64,000 bases of DNA from Caldilineaceae bacterium. GTDB lineage: Bacteria > Chloroflexota > Anaerolineae > Caldilineales > Caldilineaceae. How positions within the stretch are numbered: the stretch's first letter is position 1; each line of letters starts with the position of its first letter. The notes under the pieces are model-generated. The model was not told the origin of the DNA and ran no database searches. It worked only from the letters and a program-made list of their open reading frames with translations. Below, piece after piece: positions 1 through 8,681 of this stretch. The translations under genes and the position numbers were made by a program. The stretch lies in contig JAJDTL010000002.1 in NCBI GenBank assembly GCA_022827195.1, positions 124,001-188,000 on the forward strand, in the 5' to 3' direction.

Positions 1-1
1 G

Positions 2-1327
2 CACACCTATACGTTCCACCTGAGGCAGGGCGTGCTGTTTCACGACGGAAGCCCATTTACGGCGGAGGACGTGAAGTACACCTATGAGGTATTCGCGCAT
101 CCCGAAAGCGCCAGCGGCCAAAGCGGCAGTCTGGCGAACCTTGTAGGCGCGGTGGCGTTCCAAGAGGGCGAGGCCGACGAAATCTCGGGGTTGAAGGTGA
201 TCGACGATCACACAATTGAGTTCCATTTCCTCACACCGGAGCCCAACTTCCTGCGCAGCATTCCTCCCAATGACAACATTTTCAGCAAGGCGTCGATCGA
301 GGGGATTCCCTTTTCCGAAGTTGGGACGACGATGGAAGCGATCGGCACGGGCCCGTTCAAGCTGGCCGAACTGGTGCCGGACCAGTACTACGTCCTCGAA
401 CGCAACGAAGACTATTGGGCTGGCCGGCCCTACCTGGACCAGATCATTTTCCGTTTCGGGCTGCGCGCCAGCATGGCGACCTGGGTGGCGGCCCTGGAGG
501 CCGGTGAAATTCACGTTGGCGCCCAGGCCAGCGGGACTGAGCGCATCCGCATGGATGAGAACCCGGATATCGCGCTGGTTGGGGCACCCTTCGGGGCAAT
601 TTTCATACGGCCCAACCATCTGAACCTGGCGGACATTCGCGTGCGAAAGGCCCTTCTCTACGCGCTGGACCTGGAGGCGATTCAGGACGGCATCTGGGGG
701 AGCGAAGCGATCGTCTACGATTGGTTCATGTTCGATCCGAATCGTGAATGGATGAGCCCGGACATCACCCTCTATCCGTACGACCCGGAGAAGGCCAAGG
801 AGCTTCTGGCCGAGGCCGAGTGGGATGCGGATAGGGAGTTGGACCTTCTCTTCTACTATGGGGACGACATTCACAAGCGCGTCACTGCGGCCATGCAACA
901 GTTTTGGGCGGATGTTGGCGTGAAGGTGAACCCGCAGTATGTTGAAATCCCAACGCTGATTGAGAGGGTCGTGTCGGACGACGACTTCGACTTGCTGTAC
1001 GGCTGCTGCGCTCCGATGGTGCCGGAGGACTACGCGGCGCGATACCGGTGCGAGGTCGTGCCTCCCCACGGCTCGAATACGCCGCGTTACTGCAACGAGG
1101 CGTATGATGAGCTGGCGGTCGCTACGATGACAGAGTTCGATCCCGAGAGGCGAACGGCACTATTCAACGAGATCACCGAGATTGCGACAGATGAGGTAAT
1201 CGACATGCCGTTCTGGCAGCAGGACCGCCGCATCGCCGTGCGGTCTGACCTGTGCAACTACCGCTTCTTCCTGTCACTGGGGGCCTATGCCGACCAGCTG
1301 CCGCACACCTGGTACCTCAAAGAGTAA
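2..1327 (+). CDS. ABC transporter substrate-binding protein, family 5 (5' truncated by window edge)
   Basis: Solute-binding protein of the peptide/nickel family (SBP_bac_5), which captures a ligand outside the membrane and hands it to a Dpp/Opp-type permease pair. The reading frame is open from base 2, so the signal peptide and roughly the first lobe segment lie upstream of the window; 441 residues are visible. The family signature is visible at the start (FHDGSPFTAEDVKYTYE), followed by the usual GTGPFKL stretch and a C-terminal PHTWYLKE end. Two permease genes follow on the same strand, but no ATPase genes do, so the system probably borrows ATPases encoded elsewhere. The ligand cannot be read from the sequence; the neighbouring uronate-type and dioxygenase genes make a sugar acid or modified organic acid as likely as a peptide. 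Confidence 0.9.
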   Translation, partial: HTYTFHLRQGVLFHDGSPFTAEDVKYTYEVFAHPESASGQSGSLANLVGAVAFQEGEADEISGLKVIDDHTIEFHFLTPEPNFLRSIPPNDNIFSKASIEGIPFSEVGTTMEAIGTGPFKLAELVPDQYYVLERNEDYWAGRPYLDQIIFRFGLRASMATWVAALEAGEIHVGAQASGTERIRMDENPDIALVGAPFGAIFIRPNHLNLADIRVRKALLYALDLEAIQDGIWGSEAIVYDWFMFDPNREWMSPDITLYPYDPEKAKELLAEAEWDADRELDLLFYYGDDIHKRVTAAMQQFWADVGVKVNPQYVEIPTLIERVVSDDDFDLLYGCCAPMVPEDYAARYRCEVVPPHGSNTPRYCNEAYDELAVATMTEFDPERRTALFNEITEIATDEVIDMPFWQQDRRIAVRSDLCNYRFFLSLGAYADQLPHTWYLKE

Positions 1328-1499
1328 CGGTCGGTCCCGTCAAGGCTTCGCTCTTTGACTACCCGACGGAGCGGGAAAGCCGCTGCAGGCGGCTCCCCTC
1401 CCTTCCGGCCTGGCAATTGAGCGGCGTTGGGAGGGAGGGGAGACCAGGCGGTGCAGCGATCCGCCACTAAAGCCGGCGACACTCTATTCGAGGCAAGTA

Positions 1500-2480
1500 A
1501 TGCAAACGTATCTGCTGCGGCGCATCGCACTGGCCCTGCCTGTGCTGCTGGGCATCACAGTCGTAACGTTTGCCTTCACGGAATTGGCTCCGGGTGACGC
1601 CGTATCCTCCATGGTCCTCTCGCGGTTGGACGAGACCCAGGAATTGCAGCTGGACATGGAGGCCTTGCGGGCCAGTTACGGTCTGGACAAGCCTGCGCCC
1701 GTGCGCTACGTGAGCTGGCTGCAGTCGATTCTGACGGGCAACCTGGGGAAGCGGATCATCACGCGCGAGGACGTATCGAAGGCAATTGGACGGCGTCTGC
1801 CGGCCACGCTTCAGCTGATGGTGACTTCAGGGCTGATAGCCCTGATCGGAGGAATTGCCTTAGGGATCTTTTCGGCAGTCAGGCAGTACTCCTGGGCGGA
1901 CTATGTCTTCACCGTGTTCGTGTTCACCGGTATTTCGATTCCCAACTTCTTTGCCGCGATTGTGGTCCTGTACCTCTTTGCCGTGAACATGAGGTGGCTG
2001 CCGACCAGCGGCTACTCGACTGTCACCTTGACCGACGCAGGTTTTTTTACCACCTTTTTTGACAGGCTCAAGTACATGGTCCTGCCGGCTGGTGTGCTGG
2101 CGATCGAAGGCATGGCGACCTACATGCGCTACACGCGTGCGAGCATGCTGGAGGTACTACGCACCGACTATGTAACCGTGGCGCGCAGCAAAGGTTTGCG
2201 GGAGCGGATGGTGATCTACAAACACGCTTTTCGCAACGCTATTCTCCCGGTGATCACGATCGCCGGCCTGCAGATTCCCGGGCTGTTTGGCGGCGCACTG
2301 ATCATTGAGACAATCTTCGATTGGCCCGGGTTGGGTAGATTGTACCTTGACGGAGTCTCAGCCCGCGACTATCCCCTGATCATGAGTATGGTCCTGTTGT
2401 CAGCCGTCCTTATTGTCCTGAGCAATCTTGCGGCGGACCTCGCTTACGCGGTGGCCGACCCGCGCATCCGCTATGAGTAG
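1500..2480 (+). CDS. ABC transporter permease, DppB/OppB type
   Basis: First inner-membrane permease of a peptide-type ABC importer, 326 residues, the family's usual length. An N-terminal membrane helix (about residues 9-28) precedes the long extracytoplasmic loop typical of DppB. Further helices follow, then the EAA coupling loop around residues 220-245 (DYVTVARSKGL), which contacts the ATPase. The C-terminus AVADPRIRYE is the standard DppB ending. It lies 172 bases after the binding-protein gene and 53 bases before the second permease. The ATG at 1500 is preceded by a purine-rich GAGGCAAG. Confidence 0.93.
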   Translation: MQTYLLRRIALALPVLLGITVVTFAFTELAPGDAVSSMVLSRLDETQELQLDMEALRASYGLDKPAPVRYVSWLQSILTGNLGKRIITREDVSKAIGRRLPATLQLMVTSGLIALIGGIALGIFSAVRQYSWADYVFTVFVFTGISIPNFFAAIVVLYLFAVNMRWLPTSGYSTVTLTDAGFFTTFFDRLKYMVLPAGVLAIEGMATYMRYTRASMLEVLRTDYVTVARSKGLRERMVIYKHAFRNAILPVITIAGLQIPGLFGGALIIETIFDWPGLGRLYLDGVSARDYPLIMSMVLLSAVLIVLSNLAADLAYAVADPRIRYE

Positions 2481-2533
2481 GACAAAAAGACTTCTGGAAG
2501 AGCACAAAGGGCAATCGCCTCGAAAAAAAGGTC

Positions 2534-3451
2534 ATGGCCGTCGAGTCCATTGAAAGTCCCGGCTCCGAGCAAGTTCACAATGCGGTGGCCGCGGCGCTTC
2601 CGGAGCGCCGTTTCCAGACACTGCGCCGTTTTGTCAGGCACAGGTTGGCATTGGCGGGGGCAATATACATTGTGATTGTAGTACTCATGTCCTTTCCGCT
2701 TGCATCCGTTGTGGCCCCATTGTCCCCGATTCGCGGGAATCTGAGAGAGGTGGGCGTGCCGCCGAGCCGGGACCACCTTCTGGGTACGGATCTGAACGGG
2801 AGGGACCTCTGGAGCCGCATCGTGTATGGCGGACGCATATCGATGTCGGTGGGTCTCGTGGCGGTGGCGATCTATCTGAGCATCGGTACTGTGCTGGGCT
2901 GTCTGGCCGGCTATTACGGCGGCAAGGTCGACATGATCATCATGCGTCTTACCGACGTCGTGATGTCGTTTCCCACGTTGATCATTCTCATCAGCGTGGT
3001 TGCGATCGTCGGCCCCGGTCTGCAAAACACTATGCTGGCGATTGGGCTGATCAACTGGACAAGCATTGCGCGGTTGGTGCGCGGGCAGATTCTGGCCATT
3101 CGCGAGATGGACTTCATTACGGCGGCAGAGTCGATTGGCGTGGCAAAGAGCCGCATTATAGTCAAGCATGTTGGGCCCAATATTGTGGCGCCGCTTGTGG
3201 TCGCGGCCAGCTTTGGCGTGGCCGGGGCCATTCTCACCGAGGCCGGCCTGAGCTTTTTGGGCCTGGGCGTTCAGGCGCCAACGCCGAGCTGGGGCACGAT
3301 GATCAACGAAGCAAGATCGATCCACATCATTCAGCACATGGTCTGGCTCTGGATACCGCCAGGCATGATGATTACGACCTGCGTGCTTTCGATCAACTTT
3401 ATAGGCGACGGACTACGCGACGCACTCGACCCGCGAATGCTGGTGCGCTGA
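2534..3451 (+). CDS. ABC transporter permease, DppC/OppC type
   Basis: Partner permease of the preceding DppB-type gene, 305 residues. It has an N-terminal cytoplasmic segment, a first helix near residues 38-60, and the conserved GTDLNGRDLWSRIVYGGR segment that follows the first periplasmic loop. The EAA loop is around DFITAAESIGV, and the protein ends LDPRMLVR. No ATPase gene follows; the next gene is a PhyH-type dioxygenase 60 bases downstream. The import complex must therefore recruit ATPases from another locus, possibly those at 17.2 and 24.8 kb, though that is only a guess. Confidence 0.93.
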   Translation: MAVESIESPGSEQVHNAVAAALPERRFQTLRRFVRHRLALAGAIYIVIVVLMSFPLASVVAPLSPIRGNLREVGVPPSRDHLLGTDLNGRDLWSRIVYGGRISMSVGLVAVAIYLSIGTVLGCLAGYYGGKVDMIIMRLTDVVMSFPTLIILISVVAIVGPGLQNTMLAIGLINWTSIARLVRGQILAIREMDFITAAESIGVAKSRIIVKHVGPNIVAPLVVAASFGVAGAILTEAGLSFLGLGVQAPTPSWGTMINEARSIHIIQHMVWLWIPPGMMITTCVLSINFIGDGLRDALDPRMLVR

Positions 3452-3511
3452 CGGGATGAGAGGCCCGGTGCGCCATGGCTGCAACCCTGAGAAAACAAGG
3501 GCGGAAAGATC

Positions 3512-4348
3512 ATGATTTCACCACAGCAGAAGGCCCGCTTCGATGTATTTGGCTTCATTCACCTCCGGCAGCAGTTCTCGGCCGAAGAGATGGCGGCTGC
3601 CTCCGTGGAAGCGGACAGGCTCTTCTGGGAGCAACGAGGAGGAGGCCCTCCGACAGGCAAGAATGAGGGCATTTTCGACATCGTAGAGAAGAGCGAAGTG
3701 TTTACGAACATGCTGGTGGACGACCGAATCTGGGCGACGGTTGAGGCCCTGCTGGGGCCGGGATTCATCTGGAACGGATCGGGAGGCAGCCTGAACAACG
3801 AGGGCGTGAATGACAAGGGAATACACCACTGGCACACCGACAGACCCCGCGAGCCCCATGCCAACACGTACAGCTTCCACCTCTACCTGGAAAGGCTCCG
3901 GGCTGACACCGGCGCGCTTCGCCTGATACCCGGATCGCACAAGCCGCCTCTCTACGACGAGCTGCTCCCGCTCAATGAGCAGACCGGGGAGACAGCCAGG
4001 AAGTTTCTTGGGCTCAGCCCGACCGAAATGCCCGGCGTCGTCATCGAGTCCGATCCCGGCGACATCGTTTTCTTCAGTCAGAAGATCTACCACGGCGTGT
4101 ATGGAATGCAGCCGGGCCGCCGCTTTCTGAAACTGCGGTTTGCCGGCAAGCTGGAGACTGACGAGCAAATCGCCTCCTTTATGCGCTACAACAGGCGCGG
4201 CAGCGTCTATCAGCCGGAAGAGGCGTTTGCAAAGAGCGATCACCCGCGCATCCGCGCCATGGTGGACCCATTGATCGAGCTGGCTGCGCGCACAGAGGCG
4301 GAACGGGAGCACTTCGAGGCACTGGGCGCGAGTGAAGACAGATATTGA
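3512..4348 (+). CDS. phytanoyl-CoA dioxygenase (PhyH) family protein 1
   Basis: Predicted non-heme Fe(II)/2-oxoglutarate-dependent hydroxylase of the PhyH family, 278 residues. The iron triad is visible: H108 and D110 in HHWHTDRP, and H194 in SQKIYHGV. R203/R204, about ten residues beyond the distal histidine, are candidates to bind 2-oxoglutarate. The ATG at 3512 has GGAAAG seven bases upstream. It follows the ABC permeases and is one of three PhyH genes within 4.3 kb. Bacterial PhyH proteins act on very diverse small molecules, so the substrate is unknown. Co-location with a transporter and a mannonate dehydratase-like gene suggests catabolism of an imported compound. Confidence 0.88.
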   Translation: MISPQQKARFDVFGFIHLRQQFSAEEMAAASVEADRLFWEQRGGGPPTGKNEGIFDIVEKSEVFTNMLVDDRIWATVEALLGPGFIWNGSGGSLNNEGVNDKGIHHWHTDRPREPHANTYSFHLYLERLRADTGALRLIPGSHKPPLYDELLPLNEQTGETARKFLGLSPTEMPGVVIESDPGDIVFFSQKIYHGVYGMQPGRRFLKLRFAGKLETDEQIASFMRYNRRGSVYQPEEAFAKSDHPRIRAMVDPLIELAARTEAEREHFEALGASEDRY

Positions 4349-4614
4349 GCCGACCTACGTGCTCCCATGCGGGACTGATCTGCCGCGTTGCCTTGTTGGA
4401 AGCCTGCGGGGAGACTGGAATCGCGGCTTTCTCGGGCCAGATGCTTCTGGTATGCTGGCTACCACATGCAAAATCAGCCCTGCCGGGCAAGGTTGGGCAG
4501 AAAGGGCCCGGAATGGCGCAGGGGCCGGTGAGTTGCTCCTGTCTCCTCCGGAGCCGAAGCGACAGCAAGCCACAGCAGTCCCCCACACAACCTTTTACAC
4601 GTGGAGAAAGCGCG

Positions 4615-5823
4615 ATGACGATTACAGTGCGTTCGACCATCAGCGAAGAGCAGAAGGCCAGCTACGAAGAGGACGGCTATCTGATCATTCGCAATCTACT
4701 TTCCGCTGACGAAGTCGGGGCCTGGCGTCGTGTCGTTCGGCAACAGGCGCAGATCAACGCGTACCCGCCCACCCTGAAGTACCCAGAGCCGGCAAAATAC
4801 ACGGTCAGCGGCAACAAGCTGGCTGAACCAGGGATGGCGCCCATGGCCGAACACGCGGGCATGATCGACGCTGTAGAGGGTCTGTTGGGGCAGCCGGCCC
4901 ATCTTGCCGCGTTCGTCGCCTACGTGCGCACACCGGGCAATAGGGGAGGTCCCGCGCACTGCGACTACAAGCGCTGGCGGCCGGTCGGCTCCTCGATGAA
5001 CTGGATGTTCGCCATCATTCCGCTCACGGATTTCGACGTTGAGTTCGGCCAGTTTCTGGTCTCTCCCGGCTCGCACAAGCTGACGCAGGTTGTCGATGAG
5101 GAGGCGCGAGTTCTGGACCTTCGGGGCCCCGACCCGGAGCAACTGGCCCCCTTCATCGATCCGGAGCTGAGGGCCGGCGACCTGTTGCTGGCGAACCAGC
5201 ATACGTGGCACCTGGCGCCGACAGGCACGGCGCTGGAAGACCGATGCGGCATTTTCCACAAATTCTGCGCGTCCAATGCGCCACCCGCGGCGGGCTATTA
5301 TCCGTACAATCCTGCCGCGCTGAGCGCGCTGAGCGACGCCGGCAAACGGCTGATTCCGGTCTGCTTCGACAAGGCGATCACCACAACGCGCCTTCTCATC
5401 GAGCGCGCGTCAGGTGGGGAAGCCCAGTTTCTGCTTCTGGGCGACATTGAAGAGGACTGTTGGGACCTGCCTGGGGGCGAGGGATGGGAAGAGGAGGGTA
5501 CGGGCGGCTGGGATGTGGGCGCGCGGATCGCTGCCCTACAGGCTCTGACGAAAGATCAGATAGGCGTGGACATTCCGTGGATGACCTACGTCGAAGATGT
5601 CGAGATGGAGGAGGGCATCTGCCGGGTCTATGCCGTGCTGGACGAAGGGCTGGACTTGGCGTTGCCGGACGGCACGCCCCACCGATGGGTCACGCAAAAA
5701 GAGCTGAAATCGAGTCTCGGCGAGGGCCACTATATCTGTCGGACGATAAGGACCTGGCAGAGGGATGATCTGATTCGGGGCAAGGGCAAAGCGTTCCATC
5801 AGAGCGACCGGCAGTTCGAGTAG
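4615..5823 (+). CDS. PhyH-family dioxygenase fused to a degenerate Nudix domain
   Basis: 402-residue two-domain protein. Residues 1-250 are a PhyH dioxygenase with iron ligands H115 and D117 (PAHCDYKR) and H199 (HTWHLAP), plus R210 as likely 2-oxoglutarate partner. Residues about 271-375 resemble a Nudix fold: FLLLGDIEEDCWDLPGG, then G288-x5-E294, then LTKDQIGVDI where the Nudix box should end. The catalytic RE...EE of the box is replaced by QA...DQ (D314, Q315), so hydrolase activity is doubtful and a binding role is more likely. Start chosen at 4615, with GGAGAAAG just upstream; the frame stays open further upstream but has no good start. It lies 266 bases after the first PhyH gene. Confidence 0.82.
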   Translation: MTITVRSTISEEQKASYEEDGYLIIRNLLSADEVGAWRRVVRQQAQINAYPPTLKYPEPAKYTVSGNKLAEPGMAPMAEHAGMIDAVEGLLGQPAHLAAFVAYVRTPGNRGGPAHCDYKRWRPVGSSMNWMFAIIPLTDFDVEFGQFLVSPGSHKLTQVVDEEARVLDLRGPDPEQLAPFIDPELRAGDLLLANQHTWHLAPTGTALEDRCGIFHKFCASNAPPAAGYYPYNPAALSALSDAGKRLIPVCFDKAITTTRLLIERASGGEAQFLLLGDIEEDCWDLPGGEGWEEEGTGGWDVGARIAALQALTKDQIGVDIPWMTYVEDVEMEEGICRVYAVLDEGLDLALPDGTPHRWVTQKELKSSLGEGHYICRTIRTWQRDDLIRGKGKAFHQSDRQFE

Positions 5824-5930
5824 GGCCCGTGTTCGGTCTTGCGGCGACAACAGAACTGAACAGTAGGGATTGAAAGGAGGAAGGCGGCCCGCCTGGCCGG
5901 AATCCGGCGGTGTGTGCCAAAAAATAGTTC

Positions 5931-6974
5931 ATGAAGCTGGCAATGTCTTCAGGCTATGGCGATGAATCTCTGAGGCTGGCGCGGCAATTGGGCGCTACGC
6001 ACGTCGACGCGGGAGGACAGCTCATTGGCAGTTCGGACAGAGGCTACTACGAGTTTCAAGACCTCCTGCTGCTGAGGCAGAAAATCGAGGATGCCGGCCT
6101 GAAGTGGGCAGTTCTTGGCGGCGTCCCGCAGGACTGGTGCGACAAGATAAAACTGGGACTTCCCGGCAGAGACGAGCAGATAGAAAACTGGTGCAAGTCG
6201 CTGAGAAACATGGGGGCTGCGGGCGTGCCGGTACTGGGCTACTTTTTCTCGCTGCGCTGTCGTGACGGCAACTATGGGTTACGAACCTCCAAGACGACGC
6301 GCGGCCGGGGCGGTGCGGTTGTGCCAAGCTTCGACTATGACCTGGTGCGGGGCGCTAGGCAGGACTACTGGGACCCTCCGCTCAGCGAGGAGCTGGACGT
6401 GACCGACGATCAGATGTGGGAGAACCTTGCGTACTTCCTCAAGGCCGTTATTCCGGTTGCCGAGGAGGCGGGCGTGAAGATGGCGCTTCACCCTGACGAT
6501 CCGCCGATTTCGCCGATCGCCGGTGTAGCCCGCATTATGAGGAGCCATGAGGCGCTGAAACGGTTCATCGAGATCGTGCCCAGTGAGTCGAATGGTCTCT
6601 GGTTCTGCCAGGGCACCATTTCGGAAATGCCCGGCGACGTACTCGACGCGATCAGATATTTCGGCAGAAGGGACAAGATCTTCTACGTTCACTTCAGAAA
6701 CGTTACAGGCACTGTTCCGGCTTTCGCCGAAACCTTTCTGGACGAAGGCCATGTCAATGCATTGGAAGCCATGCTCACGTACAAAGAGGTCGGATACGAA
6801 GGGGCCCTCATGTACGACCACGTGCCTCGGCTGGACGTTGACGGTGACAAAAACCATGCCTCGGTTGCCTTCGCCGTCGGGTACATGAGAGCGCTGCTTG
6901 ACACCGTCGATGGGGAGTCCGGGGATCTCCTCCTACGCAACCGCACAGTTGCCGGAGAACGATCGAGAAGTTGA
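5931..6974 (+). CDS. mannonate dehydratase-like protein (UxuA family), copy 1
   Basis: 347-residue TIM-barrel protein related to mannonate dehydratase, which removes water from D-mannonate to give 2-keto-3-deoxygluconate. The metal-site residues of the family are present: His in MALHPDDPP, Cys in WFCQGT, His in YVHFRNV and Asp in MYDHVPR. The sequence LGLPGRDEQIE is shared with the second copy at 34.1 kb, but the two are clearly divergent paralogues. It stands between PhyH genes and downstream of an ABC importer, so it may act on a related sugar acid rather than mannonate itself. There is no strong Shine-Dalgarno immediately before the ATG. Confidence 0.8.
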   Translation: MKLAMSSGYGDESLRLARQLGATHVDAGGQLIGSSDRGYYEFQDLLLLRQKIEDAGLKWAVLGGVPQDWCDKIKLGLPGRDEQIENWCKSLRNMGAAGVPVLGYFFSLRCRDGNYGLRTSKTTRGRGGAVVPSFDYDLVRGARQDYWDPPLSEELDVTDDQMWENLAYFLKAVIPVAEEAGVKMALHPDDPPISPIAGVARIMRSHEALKRFIEIVPSESNGLWFCQGTISEMPGDVLDAIRYFGRRDKIFYVHFRNVTGTVPAFAETFLDEGHVNALEAMLTYKEVGYEGALMYDHVPRLDVDGDKNHASVAFAVGYMRALLDTVDGESGDLLLRNRTVAGERSRS

Positions 6975-7001
6975 GCAGTAGTGCAGCTTGGGGAGACGGG
7001 C

Positions 7002-7808
7002 ATGCTATCAGAACTGGAGATCGGTCAGTTTCGTGCCTTCGGGTATGTCGTCTTGAGAAGCGGCCTCAGCCCGCGCGAAGTCGCCCGTTTGCAAGAGGCG
7101 CACGATCGCGTCATTGCGGATGCTCCGGTCAACAACTATTTCGGCGGCGGGGCCGGCACCAGAACGCTCGCACCATTTGTCGAGGCCGATAACGCATTCA
7201 GCGAACTCATTGAACATCCAGGCGTGATGGAGGCGATGCGCGACATCTGGGGCACAGAGTGCCTTTACAACGGCGGTAGCGACATGTGGTCCAACTTGGA
7301 TGACACGCCATGGCACTCCGACGGTGACCCCGGGCGCGAGGTTCTGACGCTGAAGACTGCTTTCTACCTCGATGAACAGGACGCGAGCCAAGGGGCCTTG
7401 AACGTGATCCCGGGCAGCCACCATCCGGAATTCTGTGCGGCGGTCTTCCGATCCTGTGGATACTGGGATGAGGGTCGCCCGCGCCTGCGGCTCGATCCCC
7501 ATAGTGTTCCGGGCGCCGTATCCCTGCAGACGAGACCGGGTGACGTCGTTTTGTGGGACAACCGCCTTTGGCACTCTGCATTCAGGCGCGGCGACGGCCG
7601 GCCGCGCCGCACGATGTTCATCGGCTACACGCCCGATCCACTTGACGATTTGCTGGAAATCTCCGCTCTGCGTGCAACCGTTCGCGCCCATCTGAACGAG
7701 AAACAGCCGCTCGTTTACAGCAGAGAGATGATGCTGAAGGGCGGGCAAGCGCGGGAAACGATGGCGGAGAGGTTGGAGGCGCTGGGGGTAGCCAACGTGA
7801 GGGAGTGA
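7002..7808 (+). CDS. phytanoyl-CoA dioxygenase (PhyH) family protein 3
   Basis: Third PhyH-type Fe(II)/2-oxoglutarate dioxygenase of the cluster, 268 residues from the ATG at 7002. Iron ligands are H105 and D107 (PWHSDGDP) and H191 (NRLWHSAF), with arginines 200-203 following. Start chosen at 7002 because GGGGAG lies seven to eight bases upstream; a GTG at 6981 in the same frame is less well placed. It is 27 bases after the UxuA-like gene and is the last gene of this plus-strand run, facing the carotenoid operon convergently. Sequence similarity to the other two PhyH proteins is limited to the motif regions, which argues for different substrates rather than recent duplication. Confidence 0.86.
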   Translation: MLSELEIGQFRAFGYVVLRSGLSPREVARLQEAHDRVIADAPVNNYFGGGAGTRTLAPFVEADNAFSELIEHPGVMEAMRDIWGTECLYNGGSDMWSNLDDTPWHSDGDPGREVLTLKTAFYLDEQDASQGALNVIPGSHHPEFCAAVFRSCGYWDEGRPRLRLDPHSVPGAVSLQTRPGDVVLWDNRLWHSAFRRGDGRPRRTMFIGYTPDPLDDLLEISALRATVRAHLNEKQPLVYSREMMLKGGQARETMAERLEALGVANVRE

Positions 7809-7910
7809 GCTTTTCTTCATGAGCTCAGGGAAACCGAACGGGCAACGCCGAGCTCGGACGGCGCGCCCGCAGAAGACGCCTCTCTTTACCGGCGAATAGC
7901 GAAAGTACGG

Positions 7911-8681
7911 CTACGGCATTGAAGCCGGCGTAAGATCGGGCGAGCAGGGAAAGCAGATGATCGCTTCGACGTCCAGAGATGCCGCGAGCGAGCCGACGTA
8001 ACCGGGGGGCAGGGGAAGCGGGTAGACTTGCCACGCATCGGGACCCTCTTCAAGGTGAATGTCCGGTGGACGACGACAAGGGGCGGTCGGTCTGGAGGTT
8101 GGGGCCGCGGAATGGAACTGAAGGCCACTGCCCTTGCCCTTGGCGACGGCCTCTTTCTCGGTCCAAGAACGAAAGAATGCGTCTGCATTCCCAAGATGGG
8201 GATGGGCCACGGCTTGCCCGATTCCGCTACCGGCGTGGCCGACGCCGGCGATCTCTGCAGCCTCGAAACAGGGTCGAATTCGCTCGACGTCAACGCCGAT
8301 TGGACTGCCGCAGCAGACAGCGAGAACAGCCAATTCCGCTGAATCGGAAAGGTTAAACGAGAGCGGAGGCTCGTGAGATTGATCCAGAGAGGGCTTTCCT
8401 TGCGGGCCGTAACGAAACCGGATTTCATGCGGACGCTGGTCCAGGTAGCGGCCCAGGATCTGCCGCATCATCCCTCGGCGCGAGATGAAGTTGCGTGCGA
8501 CGCAGTGCGAACGGAAGCGGCGGACGCGCCGCCATTCGTCGTCGGACAGCGTTTCTTCGAGTTCTGACAGCTTTTGTTCCTCCACTGTCAAGAGCCAAGA
8601 CCAGAGGTGAACAACCCCTTCGGCGGGAAAGCCGGGCTTTCCTTCAGACGGGGGTCTAGAGGTCCATATAGTCGCCCTCAC
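7911..8681 (-). CDS. 4'-phosphopantetheinyl transferase, Sfp type
   Basis: 256-residue Sfp-type phosphopantetheinyl transferase, which moves the phosphopantetheine arm of CoA onto a carrier-protein serine. Motifs: GVDVE at residues 129-133 (Mg2+ binding Asp/Glu) and SWTEKEAVAKGKGSG at about 172-186. The middle FFSxxE motif is not obvious. The start is the GTG at 8681, which overlaps the stop of the glycosyltransferase as GTGA and has CGGAGGG upstream in that gene's last codons. It is therefore a translationally coupled last gene of the carotenoid operon. This is unusual, because carotenoid enzymes do not use carrier proteins; a link to acyl-ACP supply for the adjacent acyltransferase is an inference. 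Confidence 0.85.
   Translation of the reverse strand: MRATIWTSRPPSEGKPGFPAEGVVHLWSWLLTVEEQKLSELEETLSDDEWRRVRRFRSHCVARNFISRRGMMRQILGRYLDQRPHEIRFRYGPQGKPSLDQSHEPPLSFNLSDSAELAVLAVCCGSPIGVDVERIRPCFEAAEIAGVGHAGSGIGQAVAHPHLGNADAFFRSWTEKEAVAKGKGSGLQFHSAAPTSRPTAPCRRPPDIHLEEGPDAWQVYPLPLPPGYVGSLAASLDVEAIICFPCSPDLTPASMP

Noticed and set aside
4345..4614. Upstream extension of the PhyH-Nudix gene (90 codons)
   Set aside because: The extension is Cys/Ser/Pro-rich and lacks a ribosome site, while the ATG at 4615 has GGAGAAAG and begins a typical PhyH N-terminus.
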